Shown here one piece after another: positions 12,102 to 25,681 of a DNA stretch of 64,000 nucleotides. The notes below the pieces were generated by a model. It made no database searches. It was not told the DNA's origin and saw only the letters and a list, made by a program, of their open reading frames with translations. Numbering within the stretch: the first letter of the stretch is position 1; each line of letters starts with the position of its first letter. Position numbers and translations under genes: made by a program. Origin of the DNA: Cryptococcus deneoformans JEC21 (Eukaryota > Basidiomycota > Tremellomycetes > Tremellales > Cryptococcaceae); the NCBI RefSeq assembly GCF_000091045.1, contig NC_006692.1, positions 72,501 to 136,500 on the forward strand, written 5' to 3'.

Positions 12102-13289
12102 CCTGGCTAGTGATCACTGAATAACTACGAAAGTGGGAAAGGCGGTTGGGTATGTGCTCAGCAGCACCTATATATTGAAGAGGATTCTCCCGATGATGGT
12201 GCCAAGTGCCGTCATCTGACAAACGCACCGTGGGCGGCAAGCCCGTATGCTAACAGCAGCCGTACCATGCAGTCCTCGCAAAGTCCCAATTCCGAAGCAA
12301 AGGGGCAGAACTCGGGAATGCAAGGTACATTCATGTGCGTCATCGAAGACCTGCGCCTAGCATCATCGGACCACATCTTCCACCAATAATCATCCAAGAC
12401 CGGCCCACATGAAAACTGCGCTTACAAGGGACAGTAATCATTTTCCAGCGCAGGCATTTCTTTAGCAGCATGGATGAATCGTTCATTCAGTTTTTCGCCT
12501 GTAAGCACCGGATGGGCATCTCCTCTCATGTTGTTATGCAGCCCTATTGCAGCTTGACTGGGAACCAGATGCTGAACCAAACGAGAAAAACGAGAGTGAC
12601 GTAATGGCACCCAATTTGCCGTCTTTCGTCCACTCGGTATGATTACGTATTCAGGGAGAATAAACTGCTGCTGCTACACAGGTGATTTCATGGATTGCGG
12701 AGACTGACTTGGAAGTCCGCGAAGCCAGGCTATTTGCACACCCACCAGAGCAAAAGCCGCGAACGAAAATTCGATCGAAAGATGATAGATATGGATATGT
12801 ATAAAAGCTTAGCAAGGCTAATTATCCGTTATTCCCTTCGCATTTGGGAACAACGCTGCTCCGTGCCAAAAGAAGCGAATAGCGAGGAGACATGCAAAAG
12901 TACTTTGATGGCTCTTTTCGAATCCGAAGTGGAGAGGTACGTATTACGCCTATTTTGTTGATTAACACCGGGTAAGCGTTACGGATAAGTTATTCGTTTG
13001 TAAGCTTAAATCCGGATCTGACAACGACATCAGAGGAAAAGATAACAATAGGAAAAAGAATGAGGTGATTGGCACATCTGGACCGCTAAACTGATTCCGA
13101 CAAGACTTTCATGGTGTTCTGGTGTCAGCAAAGACTCCTGGAAGGCGGTGGATATCCAGAGTCCCAAAAGACGGAGAAATCCTTCTCGGAACATATATAA
13201 ATGGGTAGGATTGTTCACGCAGACCCTCACTTACACTTCGCTTATTATATACTCACAATCCACGCAAAGAGAGATCACATCCTCTCATT
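12102..13289. other. Intergenic, about 1.2 kb
   Basis: This is the opsin upstream region and the region before the MFS pseudogene. A TATATATT-like element lies near 12165 and another (CATATATAAAT) near 13192. No supported coding region was found. Confidence 0.5.
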
Positions 13290-14547
13290 ATGTTGTCCAA
13301 CAGACCACCAGACGCTACAACAGCAACACTCGACGATCACCTATCTGCCTTGTCTGCGACTACTTTCATGGCATCCAACGATGGTTTTCTCAGCAAAGTA
13401 TCACCTTCTCTTGCTTCTACTTCAATTCTTCCGGATCTCGCCCTCGCATCTGCCGACGAAGTTAACCAACCTTGTGAGGAAGTCACTCGCCATCCTTATC
13501 AGTCAACGATGGGCAGAGTCGAAGTGGACTTGAAAAAGAAGGGCCAGTTGAAACACATAAGAATGGTAACGCCCTTTCAAACATACTGACATCTTTTCTC
13601 ATAGCCATCATCATCGCCCCCTTCTCTGTTCTCGCATGGTATCTCATGCCCAAGGCCGAAGATGTTGCTGATAACTTGCCTGGTGCCGCCAAACTGAAGT
13701 ATATGGATCTCTGTGGCGCTTTCTTCCTCATGAGCAGCCTTGTTCTCTTCATCCTCGGTTTCACTCATGCAACCATTGGCGGCTGGAATTTTGTCATCTT
13801 CATTGCTCTCTTTGTCGCTTCTTTGATCTGGGAACACTTTATGCCTCGAGGCCGTTCTCTTCTCCCTCATGGCATCTGGCAATTCCTCAATATTTTCCCG
13901 TTCATTATCCAAGCTTTCTCCGTCTTTATGTAGGTGGCTTGCGCGCAGCTTCGTTTGGGCGTTTATTTCCAAGAGAATTTGCTCGATTCTGCTATTCTCT
14001 CGGCGGTCAAGATCCTCCCTATGGGCGTCTTGACTCAAATGTTCCCACGACTTATCACTCGACGGAGATTTGTACACATGTTTCCTCTGCACTTTGTCTG
14101 GCAGGTAGCTTGCTTGTCGCCTTCAGGGAGGGAGAATACGGAGATGGCTATTGGAGATTTATGTTTACTGCTCAGGCTATCGGGACTATTGGTGCAATAA
14201 TCGTGTTTATCGGCATGAAGTAAGATTTTCTCTCTCTTTATCTCTCCTCTTTCAAAGAATGGTCTAAATATGGCATACCTTGTTTCAACACTTTTATCAT
14301 CCAAGCCTTCCCCCTTGAATTCGTAGGTATCGGCGGATCTTTCGCCAACACTGTCTTCCAAGTCAGCGGTGTTATTGGTATCTCTGTTGTTCAAGCTGGA
14401 CTCGTCGGTGACGGTGAAAGCTGGGCCGGTTCCCCGAACTTTTTCCTCTTTACAGGTGCCTACATTATGTTTACCAGCTTGGTGATCGTCTTATGGTATA
14501 GACAAAAGTTGATGCCCAAACTTGAAGGGTCTGTGGTAGCTGCCTAA
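13290..14547 (+). pseudogene. MFS transporter remnant (DHA2-type drug:H+ antiporter), disrupted
   Basis: The 5' part (13290-13565) reads as a cytosolic MFS N-tail ending KKKGQLKHIRM. It then jumps out of frame to a region equivalent to the second half of a 14-TM transporter: IIIAPFSVLAWYLMPK, LKYMDLCGAFFLMSSLVLFI, WNFVIFIALFVASLIW. TM helices 1-6 or more are missing. At 13932-13934 an in-frame TAG sits in FSVFM(stop)VACAQLRLGVYFQE, where this family often has Trp. The frame then shifts again near 14066-14072, between AVKILPMGVLTQ and ALCLAGSLLVAF. The end is intact: WRFMFTAQAIGTIGAIIVFI, an intron, IQAFPLEFVGIGGSFANTVF and a stop at 14547. Deletion, nonsense and frameshift together make a functional product very unlikely. 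Sequencing error could explain one lesion but not all three. Confidence 0.85.
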
Positions 14548-14813
14548 AGCGGTTGCCTGCGTTTGAGGATCTGTTTCTTTGGAGGCCTTCTGCTTTTTTA
14601 TTTGGGTATGTCGTAATTGGTCTAAGGTTTATTACTCTAACTTTAACGTTTAACGGTCGGACGGTCTGGAGTCCTTGTTAAAATAAAACGCGAAACATTG
14701 CGTTATACAACGCATGCGAATACTCATTTTTCATGCTCATGTTCAATTCTACAAGAAAGGATGCCAACAGTATCATACACACTCTCATAAAAAGAGGTAA
14801 GGGAATAAGTTTT

Positions 14814-16940
<2,127 letters not shown>

Positions 16941-17477
16941 GCTGTGGAAATGGTAGTCGAAGCCAGTCGACGTCTGATGCCACGCGATGAGATGTAAAAG
17001 AGAAATATGCACAATGCGCGTTTCCTCCTCGCAAGCACACTCAAGTTTTAACGCGTCAGGGTTCAATTATAGAACGGGTGTCTAATTTCTAATTTTCATT
17101 ACAAATCGACTTTCAGCCATTACAACTCTATACTTCTAGAGTTGGAGCAGCCGACACTACGATCTTCATCGACGGATGTCTTGTTGCGTTTACGTTACAA
17201 CTGCCTTACAACAAGGTCTGCTGATATCACCATCGACGTTGCTCTTCGGACGTTTCGCTCATTCCAGTTAAGCTTTCCAAAAATCGGAGCTTCCGTAGGC
17301 TTTAATTCAGGCCATATCATTGTGAAGTTTTCAGTGCTATTGCGATACATATCATGATGCGAATCACTTCGACATTTGTTTCATTTGGATGTACTTCTGA
17401 CTCTGCTATCCTAGTAATACAATCGCCTTCATCACTATGCCCTACTATGCCATATCATATCCCACAGTTAATTTCGT
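16941..17477. other. Intergenic, about 540 bp
   Basis: This is the upstream region of the NDR kinase and the 3' flank of the small membrane protein gene. Nothing coding was supported. Confidence 0.5.
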
Positions 17478-18096
17478 TTAGGCGGTTCGGTACTTGTGAG
17501 GATTGTTGTCCTTCAACTGTGGCGATTGTCAGGGCTAATGTGGAAATTCAATAAAAGATACGTACATGTTGCATAGACTGGTTAAGAGTGGGATGGGCAT
17601 CCTCGTAATGGCCGTCTCGAGTCTTATATCTGTACTTAAATTGGGCGACAGAGCTGTCAAAGCATCAGCAAGGGAGACAATCGCTCGAAAGGTCAATTTG
17701 ACATACGAAGGGTATGTGTCAAGCTTGTCGGAAGAATCCCAAGGATTGACAATGCCGGTTGACACTAACTTCTTAACTGGTTCGGGCTCGACGCTCTTCT
17801 TCCAGCTAAAGAGCAGCAGTCATAAGTATCGAATCGACGAGACTTGGAGAGGCATAGCAACTTACAACATGTAACCGGCAACACCAAAGATACCAGTCAT
17901 GATGAAGGCGAGAGGGTACAAGGCAGGATCTCTCTTGGCAAATCGGTTGACCCTTCGAGTGGCCTGTTCGATATTACCAGTGGCTGAAAGCTTGCTCTGA
18001 GGGGTCTCAATCTACATGATTTGGTAAGCAATCTTCATTTGCACTTGGCGGAACGGTACGTACAGAGGGATCATGAGGAGGGAGAGAAGAAGACAT
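17478..18096 (-). CDS. Small single-TM protein, resembles B12D/MLRQ (NDUFA4-like) mitochondrial subunit family
   Basis: Five exons can be joined by good splice sites. MSSLPPHDPS at 18096 was read as MSSSLPPHDPS, followed by IETPQSKLSATGNIEQATRR, VNRFAKRDPALYPLAFIM, TGIFGVAGYML, then SWKKSVEPEPVKKLVSTGIV. The GTATGTC...TACAG intron gives YPSYKTRDGHYEDAHPTLNQ, and a last intron with a perfect CTGAC branch gives HLKDNNPHKYRTA and TAA at 17478-17480. The product is about 115-120 aa. A basic amphipathic N-terminus before one hydrophobic helix (YPLAFIMTGIFGVAGYML) fits inner-membrane respiratory-chain accessory subunits of the B12D/MLRQ type, whose signature is a Pro-Leu-x-x-x-x-x-G-x-x-x-x-x-G helix. 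The family call is by pattern only. It could also be an unrelated tail-type mitochondrial or ER protein. Confidence 0.6.
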
Positions 18097-20110
18097 GTTG
18101 AGTTACTGTTGATGGGTTGATAACGATTTGTTCTATTTAGATAGTCGAGCGAGTTACCTGTCAATATTTGAGACGTGAATGTGTGGGAAAGACAAGAAGC
18201 GCAAGTGCTGCGAGAGGTATATATACCGGCTTAGAATAATATCCGACAGTTCGATGGTTGACATGTGACGCAATATGGTGATGCAAGATCTGTACGGGAA
18301 TCTAGTTTGCGTAGCTAATAAATCTACATCGATATGCAAAGCCAACTACGACATATACGACAACTCCCCTTAGTCATACCTCATACGCAAGTGGAGCATG
18401 ACATCCGCTGCAGAACGGGACTTGAGCTCAATGAAGGAAGCAAGGCTTGACGTCATATGCTTGTGATTGACCTGAGTGTGGCGGTCGGAATGTTCCGCCG
18501 GTCTGCGGCGAGTCGTCCTCTTTTTATTGGTTTATTATTTATTCACAGGGCCAGACCGAGCAAATGCATACATAATAGCGCCGCTGGAAGGAGGGAGAAG
18601 GTCGATCTGGCTGAGCGTATGGTGTATTATTCTTAAGAGCGGAATGCGATGGGTAAGAACGGGCATTGCCGAAGTAGAACCCTTTATTTGCTCGTTCGGC
18701 GAAGATGTTCCGACGCGGTTGGTCTGCTGCTGGCTGCTTGTCGCCGGTGGAAGGGTCGTCAAGAAATGGGTACTAATGATGGATAGCTCTGAAGTTCGAA
18801 TGGTGTCGATTATAAGAGATGAAGCCTTATTCCCCTGCTCATATTGCCGATGAGTTGAAGAATTTGGGAAGATGAGTGAAAGAACAACTGAAGAATAGAC
18901 AATACGCAGATAAATAAAATTAAGCGTCTGCTGCAAGGAGACAGATTTTGAGACATCAGTCTAGCTAGTCACTTCTTGATACACGACGCTTCCACGTGGC
19001 TCCCGAGCATCAATAAGAACACGAGGACGGGAGGAGATGCGTGGTGGTGGTATTACTGTACAAAGATTGTTCTTTTGCTACTTGTACGGCTCCTCATACT
19101 TACTGAATGCATCTAATGCCCCTCTGAAAATGTGGCTTAGGGTGATGAACAGCATGAGTACCGTACGCATATCCATACGTATGTAAATAGATATAGACAA
19201 GCGGAGATAACCAAACAAACAAGGCACCGAGAGTTTTGCATGCTGTTTTTTTTTGTCATGCCCCTTCTTCGGTTTCCTTGACAATATCTGAGATGGTTGA
19301 GGTACGTAGTTCTCTTGGGTGTTGTTGTTCGTTACCAGCTGGGACGCCCATGCGGCATTCAATACTACAGAAAATATATCCTTTGTCATCCAGGAAATAA
19401 CGGCGGCGCCGTCACGGGCGGGAGGGTGTTTATTGTTGATTGCCAAGAGGAGCAGATCGTTGTACAATGGTAAAATCTTTATATATTAATATTCCCCGTG
19501 TCACCTTTGAAAATTTCCTCACTTTTCGCCTCCGTTCTCATCCATGACCCCCACAACCCCCCATTCAACCGCCACCGTTACGTAGACGAAAATCGTCTCT
19601 ACATGTCTATACCCTTTTCAGATGTGCATGCATTGAACCATGGACATGAAAAACGTCGCCAAAAAAATCGTGTCCGTGCCTGATTCGTGCCTGAAGGCAT
19701 GGATTCGTTCGTGGCCGCCATATGCACGGCGGATATCACCGCCGTTTCATTCCTCGGACGTCGTTCGTGAAAGAAGGAACCGTCCAGTTTCTAGATAGAA
19801 CTTTCTTATGTTTCTTCTTCTGTTATACGTATTTTCTCATGCCACGGCTTCCTGGACCTTCTACTGCACTATAAACGGCTTTAACTGCCTTTATTCCTAT
19901 AAAACGCACCTATCCCGACGGCTCCTCTTTCTATCCCCTGTCCCTAAACACCCAGGAGACCCGCCTTCTCCAACTGTCCATCCTCAATCACACCCAATCA
20001 ACCGCCACCGTCCTCCAATGGTCCTCTCCCTGGCGGTGACGTTCCTCCCAGACTTACGGCCCCTCGAACCAAACAACAAACAGCAATCGCCATAACTTGG
20101 CTGCCTGTGC
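18097..20110. other. Gene-poor stretch, about 2 kb
   Basis: No open frame here has a recognisable domain. The part at about 19490-20100 is strongly pyrimidine-biased on the plus strand, with two similar AACCGCCACCGT segments (about 19568 and 20000). Such composition fits a long 5' leader or a non-coding transcript at least as well as a gene, and the strand and function are not determined. Confidence 0.4.
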
Positions 20111-20680
20111 CCAAAATATCATGCTAGATTTTGGATCTGATGGCGCGACTGGAAGTGGCCCGGCGAAGCTCTCTAGCTGCTAACCCTACAATACATGCTG
20201 TGCCAATGAAATTGTACAGCTACCTCTGCCTACAGATCCTGAACCTGAACCCTACGAGCTAAGCTTTCGACAAGTAATTCCGAAGGTACGCCTCCCTTCT
20301 ACCCAGTCCCCTTGATCATACCTCTGTGAAATCACCTAGAATGCAGCCGGCTTCAGAAGCGACCTTCGCAACTATAACGGCGCTTTCAGACATCGACATC
20401 AATCCGTCTGGGGACTCAAAGGTATTCGATCTGTTACCCATTATTTGCAGCCGAGTCTTATCATCTCATCAGATTCATTTTGTCTGCGCCTGGAGACGCC
20501 TCTATTTATGCTCAGGTCGGTATGTCCGAACTTAACGAAGATAGCAGAGTCCAGCAACTTAACAGAATTGAAATGCCTTCAACTACTGTGATCGGCCTTA
20601 ACGAAGATAGCAGAGTCCACCAACTTGACAGAGTTGAAATGCCGTCAACTACTGTGATCGGCAATCCTCAGGCGGATTGA
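20111..20680 (+). CDS. Possible small hypothetical gene, exon structure uncertain
   Basis: Candidate exons are separated by plausible introns (donor GTACGCC near 20287 with acceptor CCTAG near 20339; donor GTATTC near 20422 with acceptor CATCAG near 20473). The last frame, from about 20480 to TGA at 20678-20680, contains two in-frame copies of a 22-residue unit (LNEDSRV..QL.R.EMPSTT). Upstream exons give PEPEPYELSFRQVIPK and NAAGFRSDLRNYNGAFRHR, but the frame that continues best from them does not match the repeat frame. I recognise no family. It may be a species-specific gene, a decayed gene or a non-coding transcript. Confidence 0.3.
20531..20662 (+). repeat. Two tandem copies of a 66-bp unit
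   Basis: Copy 1 is 20531-20596 and copy 2 is 20597-20662, adjoining exactly. They differ at four of 66 positions, three of which change an amino acid in the open frame (Q/H, N/D, I/V) and one of which is silent. The unit length is a multiple of three, so the duplication preserves the frame. Confidence 0.95.
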
Positions 20681-20689
20681 GCAGATGTC

Positions 20690-21395
20690 GCTGTGTGTAG
20701 ATTTTTATATCAAATAACTCCTAACAGTTAAGGCAAGACTGCAGCGAGAGCCTCATGTAAGTGCGTTTTACTTCACAGTTGTATAATATAGCTAACGTTT
20801 CCTGCGCCCAATCGCTTTGAAGCGTTTCAATGGGTTCGTTCTCCTATGCGTACGAAATATCCTTCAAGCAATTATGCAAGATACAGTAGCATAACAATAC
20901 TATATAGCCAGAATGTAATATATTCCACCATGCTCAAACCGCGAAAAACATAGCTTTCTATGACTTGTGCATTCTTAATAAACAACTGAGAAACGAAGCA
21001 AACAAACTGCAGGTAAGATAGGCTTCGCTCTCCTAATGATAGGAGAGGGAGGTTTGATGTCACTTACGTTCTCAGGAGTCTAGTTGCCTGCTTCTTGAGG
21101 CTCTTGAGTGTGACCGTAACTGACGAAAGTACGTAGTAGATTCAATTCTCCTTATTTTGACCAGTTGCGGAATATATAGGGGCTGTTGATTTCTTACAAT
21201 AATGAGTGATGAAACAACAAACGAATTTGAGGCTACTCGATGTGTATACATATTAGGTATGACATAACGTCTGAATATACTTGTGATATGCGGCATATAA
21301 CGGCTAAGAAACGATGGGTTCGATGATATTGCTACAGTACAGTACAGCGTCCGCATTTCTAATCTGATCACGATCACTTCGTTTCACTTTAACGC
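20690..21395. other. Intergenic, about 700 bp
   Basis: An AT-rich region downstream of PMA1. Short minus-strand frames (20872-21377) show no family features. It probably holds the PMA1 3' UTR. Confidence 0.5.
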
Positions 21396-24300
21396 CTAAT
21401 TGGGGTCAACATGCGTCCCCTCACTGCTCTGATCATCCGATTTCGGCTGAGTGCCATCTGGCTGAACCTCCTTCGCGCCCTTATTCTGAGCTTGGGCATG
21501 CTCATGGCCCTTGCCGGTATGGTCGCTCAACCCCTTGTCTCCATTACCGTCACCCTTTTCTCCGCCGGTAGCGCCCTTTTCTCCCTCACTGTCATCCTTC
21601 TTTTTCTCATTGTCTCCTTTCTTTGCATTACCTTCCTGCTTCTTGGTGTCGCCAGACTTGGCTTCATCTTTCTTGTCATCCTTCTTTCCGTTGTCGCCGC
21701 CCTCCTCATCCTTCTTAGTAGAGGCGAATCGGTAGTAGGAACCATTGTGGTCAGTCTCGTGCACGATGGTGAGACGCTGAAGATCGGTGAGGAAGTTTTC
21801 AAGCTTCTCATTCTTCTTGGACCGGCTCTTACGGCCGATGCTGTCGAGCCAGCGGATTGAGTTGAGCATGAGGTCTTCAAAGAATAGTCAGCAATGCTCG
21901 AAGAGTTAGAAATCAGTGTACTCACAGACAAGGAGGATGATGATGACGACGCCGAAACTGAAGCACCAGATCTTGACAACTGTGACAACATCGGTCCAAC
22001 CACCATGAGGAGCATCACCCGAAATCCAACCGAAAAGGGCAAAGATGGTAGCCAAGGCATCGACACCAATTACTGCAGCCACAAGCTGGAATGAAGGCCA
22101 GACGTTGGGGGTACCAGGCTCTTGGGCCAATCGAGTGATGACTATACTCCGATAAGCGTTGGTCCGTGAATTGGGGAAAGAAGCTTACAAATAACCCAGC
22201 TTTCGGTCAACGCAACTTCCAAGAAGAGAATTTCCTGAGTTGAGCCAAAGTTCTGGACGATACCTCCGTTGTCAATCCATAGAGTAGCTCGAATGATCCA
22301 GGTACCCGCTGCGAGAAGAAGACCCATAATGGTAGAGATGATCCAGACCTTGGGCAACTGCCATTCAACAGGCTGATGAGCGTAAGGAGCTCGGTCGTAG
22401 GCAATGGCGATGGTAGCGACATCGGCAAAGATGGCAAGGAAGACAACGAGGTCGACACGGATAGTCTCATTGAGAATAAGGATGGAAAGCATCAAATACA
22501 CTTCAAGGTGGACACAAAGAGCAATACTATAAGGTATTCATTAGTTTTGACAGTTTTCGACGGCGGACCACCCACCGATAGATGATATACGCCTTCATTC
22601 GGTGGAAAATCTGCCGAGCGACCTTAATGGCAGTGATGATAGTAGAAAGACCTTCGTCGAGGAAGACAACATCGGCAGCAGTCCTAGCGGCATCACTGGC
22701 ACCTTCGACAGCAATACCACAGTCGGCCTTTTTCAAACTAGGAGCGTCATTGACACCATCACCAGTCATAGCAGTCAAGTGGCCACGTTCCTGCAAAAGG
22801 TTAACGACCTGGTACTTGTGTTCGGGGAAGACTTCGGCAAAACCGTCCGCCGCTTCAACAAAGTCTCGGATGTCAGAACCAGCCATACCACCACCAATGA
22901 GTTTCTCAGAGTCATAAACGTTGGTTTTGAGGCCGAGCTGTTTACAAGTTTCCTTGGCGATAGCCACGGCGTCACCAGTAAGCATCTTGACTTGGATACC
23001 TAGGTCATGAGCTTCTCCGATCGTCTGCAGCAAATTGTTAGCTTCACTGGTAAGACACATACATATCACAAAGAGCGCTTTACCTTGGCAGTGTCGATAC
23101 GAGGGGGGTCGAACATACAAAGCATACCGAGCAATTCCCAGTCTTTGCCGTCTTCCTTGACCGCGACACCCAAACTTCGGAAACCACGAGACGCAAATTG
23201 TTGAGATTGGGCTCGGTAGGCGGACACAGTGTCAGGATCGAACTTGGTGAGTTTCAAGATGGCGTTGGGAGCACCCTTGGCGCAAGTGTAGTGCTTGCCC
23301 TCCTTCTCAACCTCGGCAGTGATTCGCTTGGAAACAGGGTCGAAAGGAGTGAATTTGTGGGTCTTCCATCCGCCCTTGAGCATCTCTTGAGCCTTGGGGT
23401 AGTCCTTCAAGCCGACGATGGTGACCTTGTCAATAGGGTCAAGACCGAGAACGTTGTGAGAAGAAGCGAGAACAGCGACAGCCATGAACCAATTGGGGTC
23501 GACATCGGGCGCGATGTATGGTTCGTTTAAGGAAAGCTTGTTGGCAGTAAGAGTGCCCGTTTTGTCGGAACAAAGTATGTCGACACCAGCCAGAGACTCG
23601 ATGGCGGTAAGCTTCTGGACGATAGCCTTTCGTTTGGCGAGGTAGGCAGCACCGACGGCAAGAGTAGTAGTCGTGACGACAGGAAGACCGACAGGCACAC
23701 CAATGATAAAGAAAATAAGGGCATAAACGAGAAGATTGTTCTCTCTAGGGGTAGCGATACCAGTTCCTCGGAAGAAGCCACCAATCCAAACAGCGAAGAT
23801 GAAGGCAACGACCATAACTAAAAGCCTATGGGTCTATTAGCCCCATTGCTGCCAAGTTTCTTGGATTTAAGAAACTCACGTTGTACCAATGCCACCGAGG
23901 ACAATCTGGAAATGACCTTTTTCATTGGAACCTGGAATTGTCCGTCAGTGATGACTGAACAACCACAGGGAAAGTGACTCACTGGACACAAGTGAGGCAG
24001 TCCTACCGACAAAGCTTCCCTTGGCACTGACAGTGACGACTCCAAAGCACTTGCCACGCTTCACACCACACGTGTAGTAAGCGACATCACCGATAAACTT
24101 GTCCACAGCAAGAGACTCTCCAGTGATAGCAGACTGATCAACGGAACAGAGGGATGGGCCCTTGTCCGGTCCATCATCCTCATCGTCGTCATCACCTTTC
24201 TTAGAATGCTTCGACTTTTCTACGCGATCAAGGATGTCCTTCGACTGTTTCGAAGTTAGCAAAAAATCCATACTACACAAAATGGCAAAGATGTACCTTG

Positions 24301-25681
24301 GAACCATCTTTGTCTTCATAGTCACCAATAATCTGGCACATCATAAGTCAATCTGTCATTCTGCCACTGTACCACCTCGGCTTACCTTTGCATCAGCGGC
24401 GATGGTCTTGCCTTCTTCGAGAACTAAGATGTCACCGGGAACAAGCTCTCGAGCCTCAATTTCTTCCTCTTTCCCGTCTCGAATAGCAACCGTTTTGAGG
24501 GCGATTCCAGCCTTGAGTTGAGCTACGATGTCTCCGGCTTGTCTGACAGGACACATTAGTTGCTTTCTTATCACGGATAGAAAGATAGAGTGGCTTACTT
24601 CTCCTGATACCAACCAACACCAGCATTTAGGAACCTGGGAACTTGTTAGTAATTGTTCAGTGGCATTCTAGACCAAGCACTGAGACTTTCAAGCAGAAAA
24701 ACGTCGGAACATCAAAATATACGGAGCGGAAAATAATTACCACATCGCTTCGAACATTATGCAAAGCGATAAAGGCCGCATTGGCTTCATTCAAGGCGCC
24801 CATGAGACGGAGACGCGGCCAATGCCGCCCAAGGTAACGTCATTTCACCATTCCTTATGACCTTTTTTTTCGGCTTTTTCTTTTGACGTCCTCCCGGCAT
24901 ATAAATTCACCATCCAGAAATGGGACAATGGACGAAGAACTTACAGAATACCTAGGATGACACTAGTATCAGTAAAGTTATGCAGGTTGGTACACAAGAG
25001 AGAATTACAAACCTATGATGACTCCGAAATCAATCCAATCTCGAAGACCTGCAGACAAAATAACAGCGAGTTCCATAACATAAAGGATGGGCCCTCGGAA
25101 GTAGGAGATGAATTTGAGGAACTGGTTTTCGTTTGGGCTGAGTTCAGGTCAGTCCCCATCTATTATGGCCAAAAGGATATGAGGCCCACTCAAATGAATG
25201 ACTTACGATTCAAGCTCGTTCCAGCCAGAATGCTTCCTACGTTCTTCAATCTCCGAAGAGGAAAGACCCTTTTGTCGGTCGGTATTGAGCCAGTCTGGCG
25301 GCACCTATAACTCAAATTTTAGCAAGGGGTACCGTGGCAGAATGCTGCGAACTCACCTTCTTGCCTCCAGTCTCCACCTTCGTCTTCTTCCAGGGGGTAT
25401 ACCACTTCCTGATATACTTGACGTTCTCTTCGTCTTCCTTCCCTTCATCATCCCCCCCTTTCTTGATTTTTTCTTGCTGGTCTGCAACGTACTTCAAGAG
25501 CACATCATACTCCTCACCGGAGTACTCTGTAATAATCGAGGTTAGTCATGAATTTTATATACGTGCCATCGTGCAAGTACATACTCTTCTTTTTGTCCTC
25601 CTCCTGACGCTTAGCCTCTGTTTCAGCATCACCAGCCTCTGGGTCCTTCTTGTGGTTCTTGCGGTTCTTCAACCCCATCAT
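21396..25681 (-). CDS. PMA1: Plasma-membrane P-type H+-ATPase
   Basis: A P3A-type proton pump that sets the membrane potential and cytosolic pH. The start is [18 protein letters not shown] at 25681 (a second ATG follows directly), with an acidic/basic N-tail. Landmarks in order are [20 protein letters not shown] (TM1-2 region), [18 protein letters not shown] (actuator), [10 protein letters not shown] (dephosphorylation loop), [15 protein letters not shown] (TM4), [15 protein letters not shown] (the Asp phosphorylated in catalysis), [12 protein letters not shown] (nucleotide binding) and [20 protein letters not shown] (hinge). TM5-10 follow. After TM10 the regulatory tail starts [19 protein letters not shown] and continues as a Lys/Glu/Asp/Gly-rich stretch of about 100 residues ending EGTHVDPN. 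This is much longer than the roughly 40-residue S. cerevisiae tail. About ten short introns interrupt the gene, mostly in the 5' half. All catalytic motifs are intact. Confidence 0.96.

Noticed and set aside
18476..18936. Overlapping 125-aa and 133-aa frames on both strands
   Set aside because: Neither has a recognisable domain; they mirror each other and lie in an AT-rich intergenic region.
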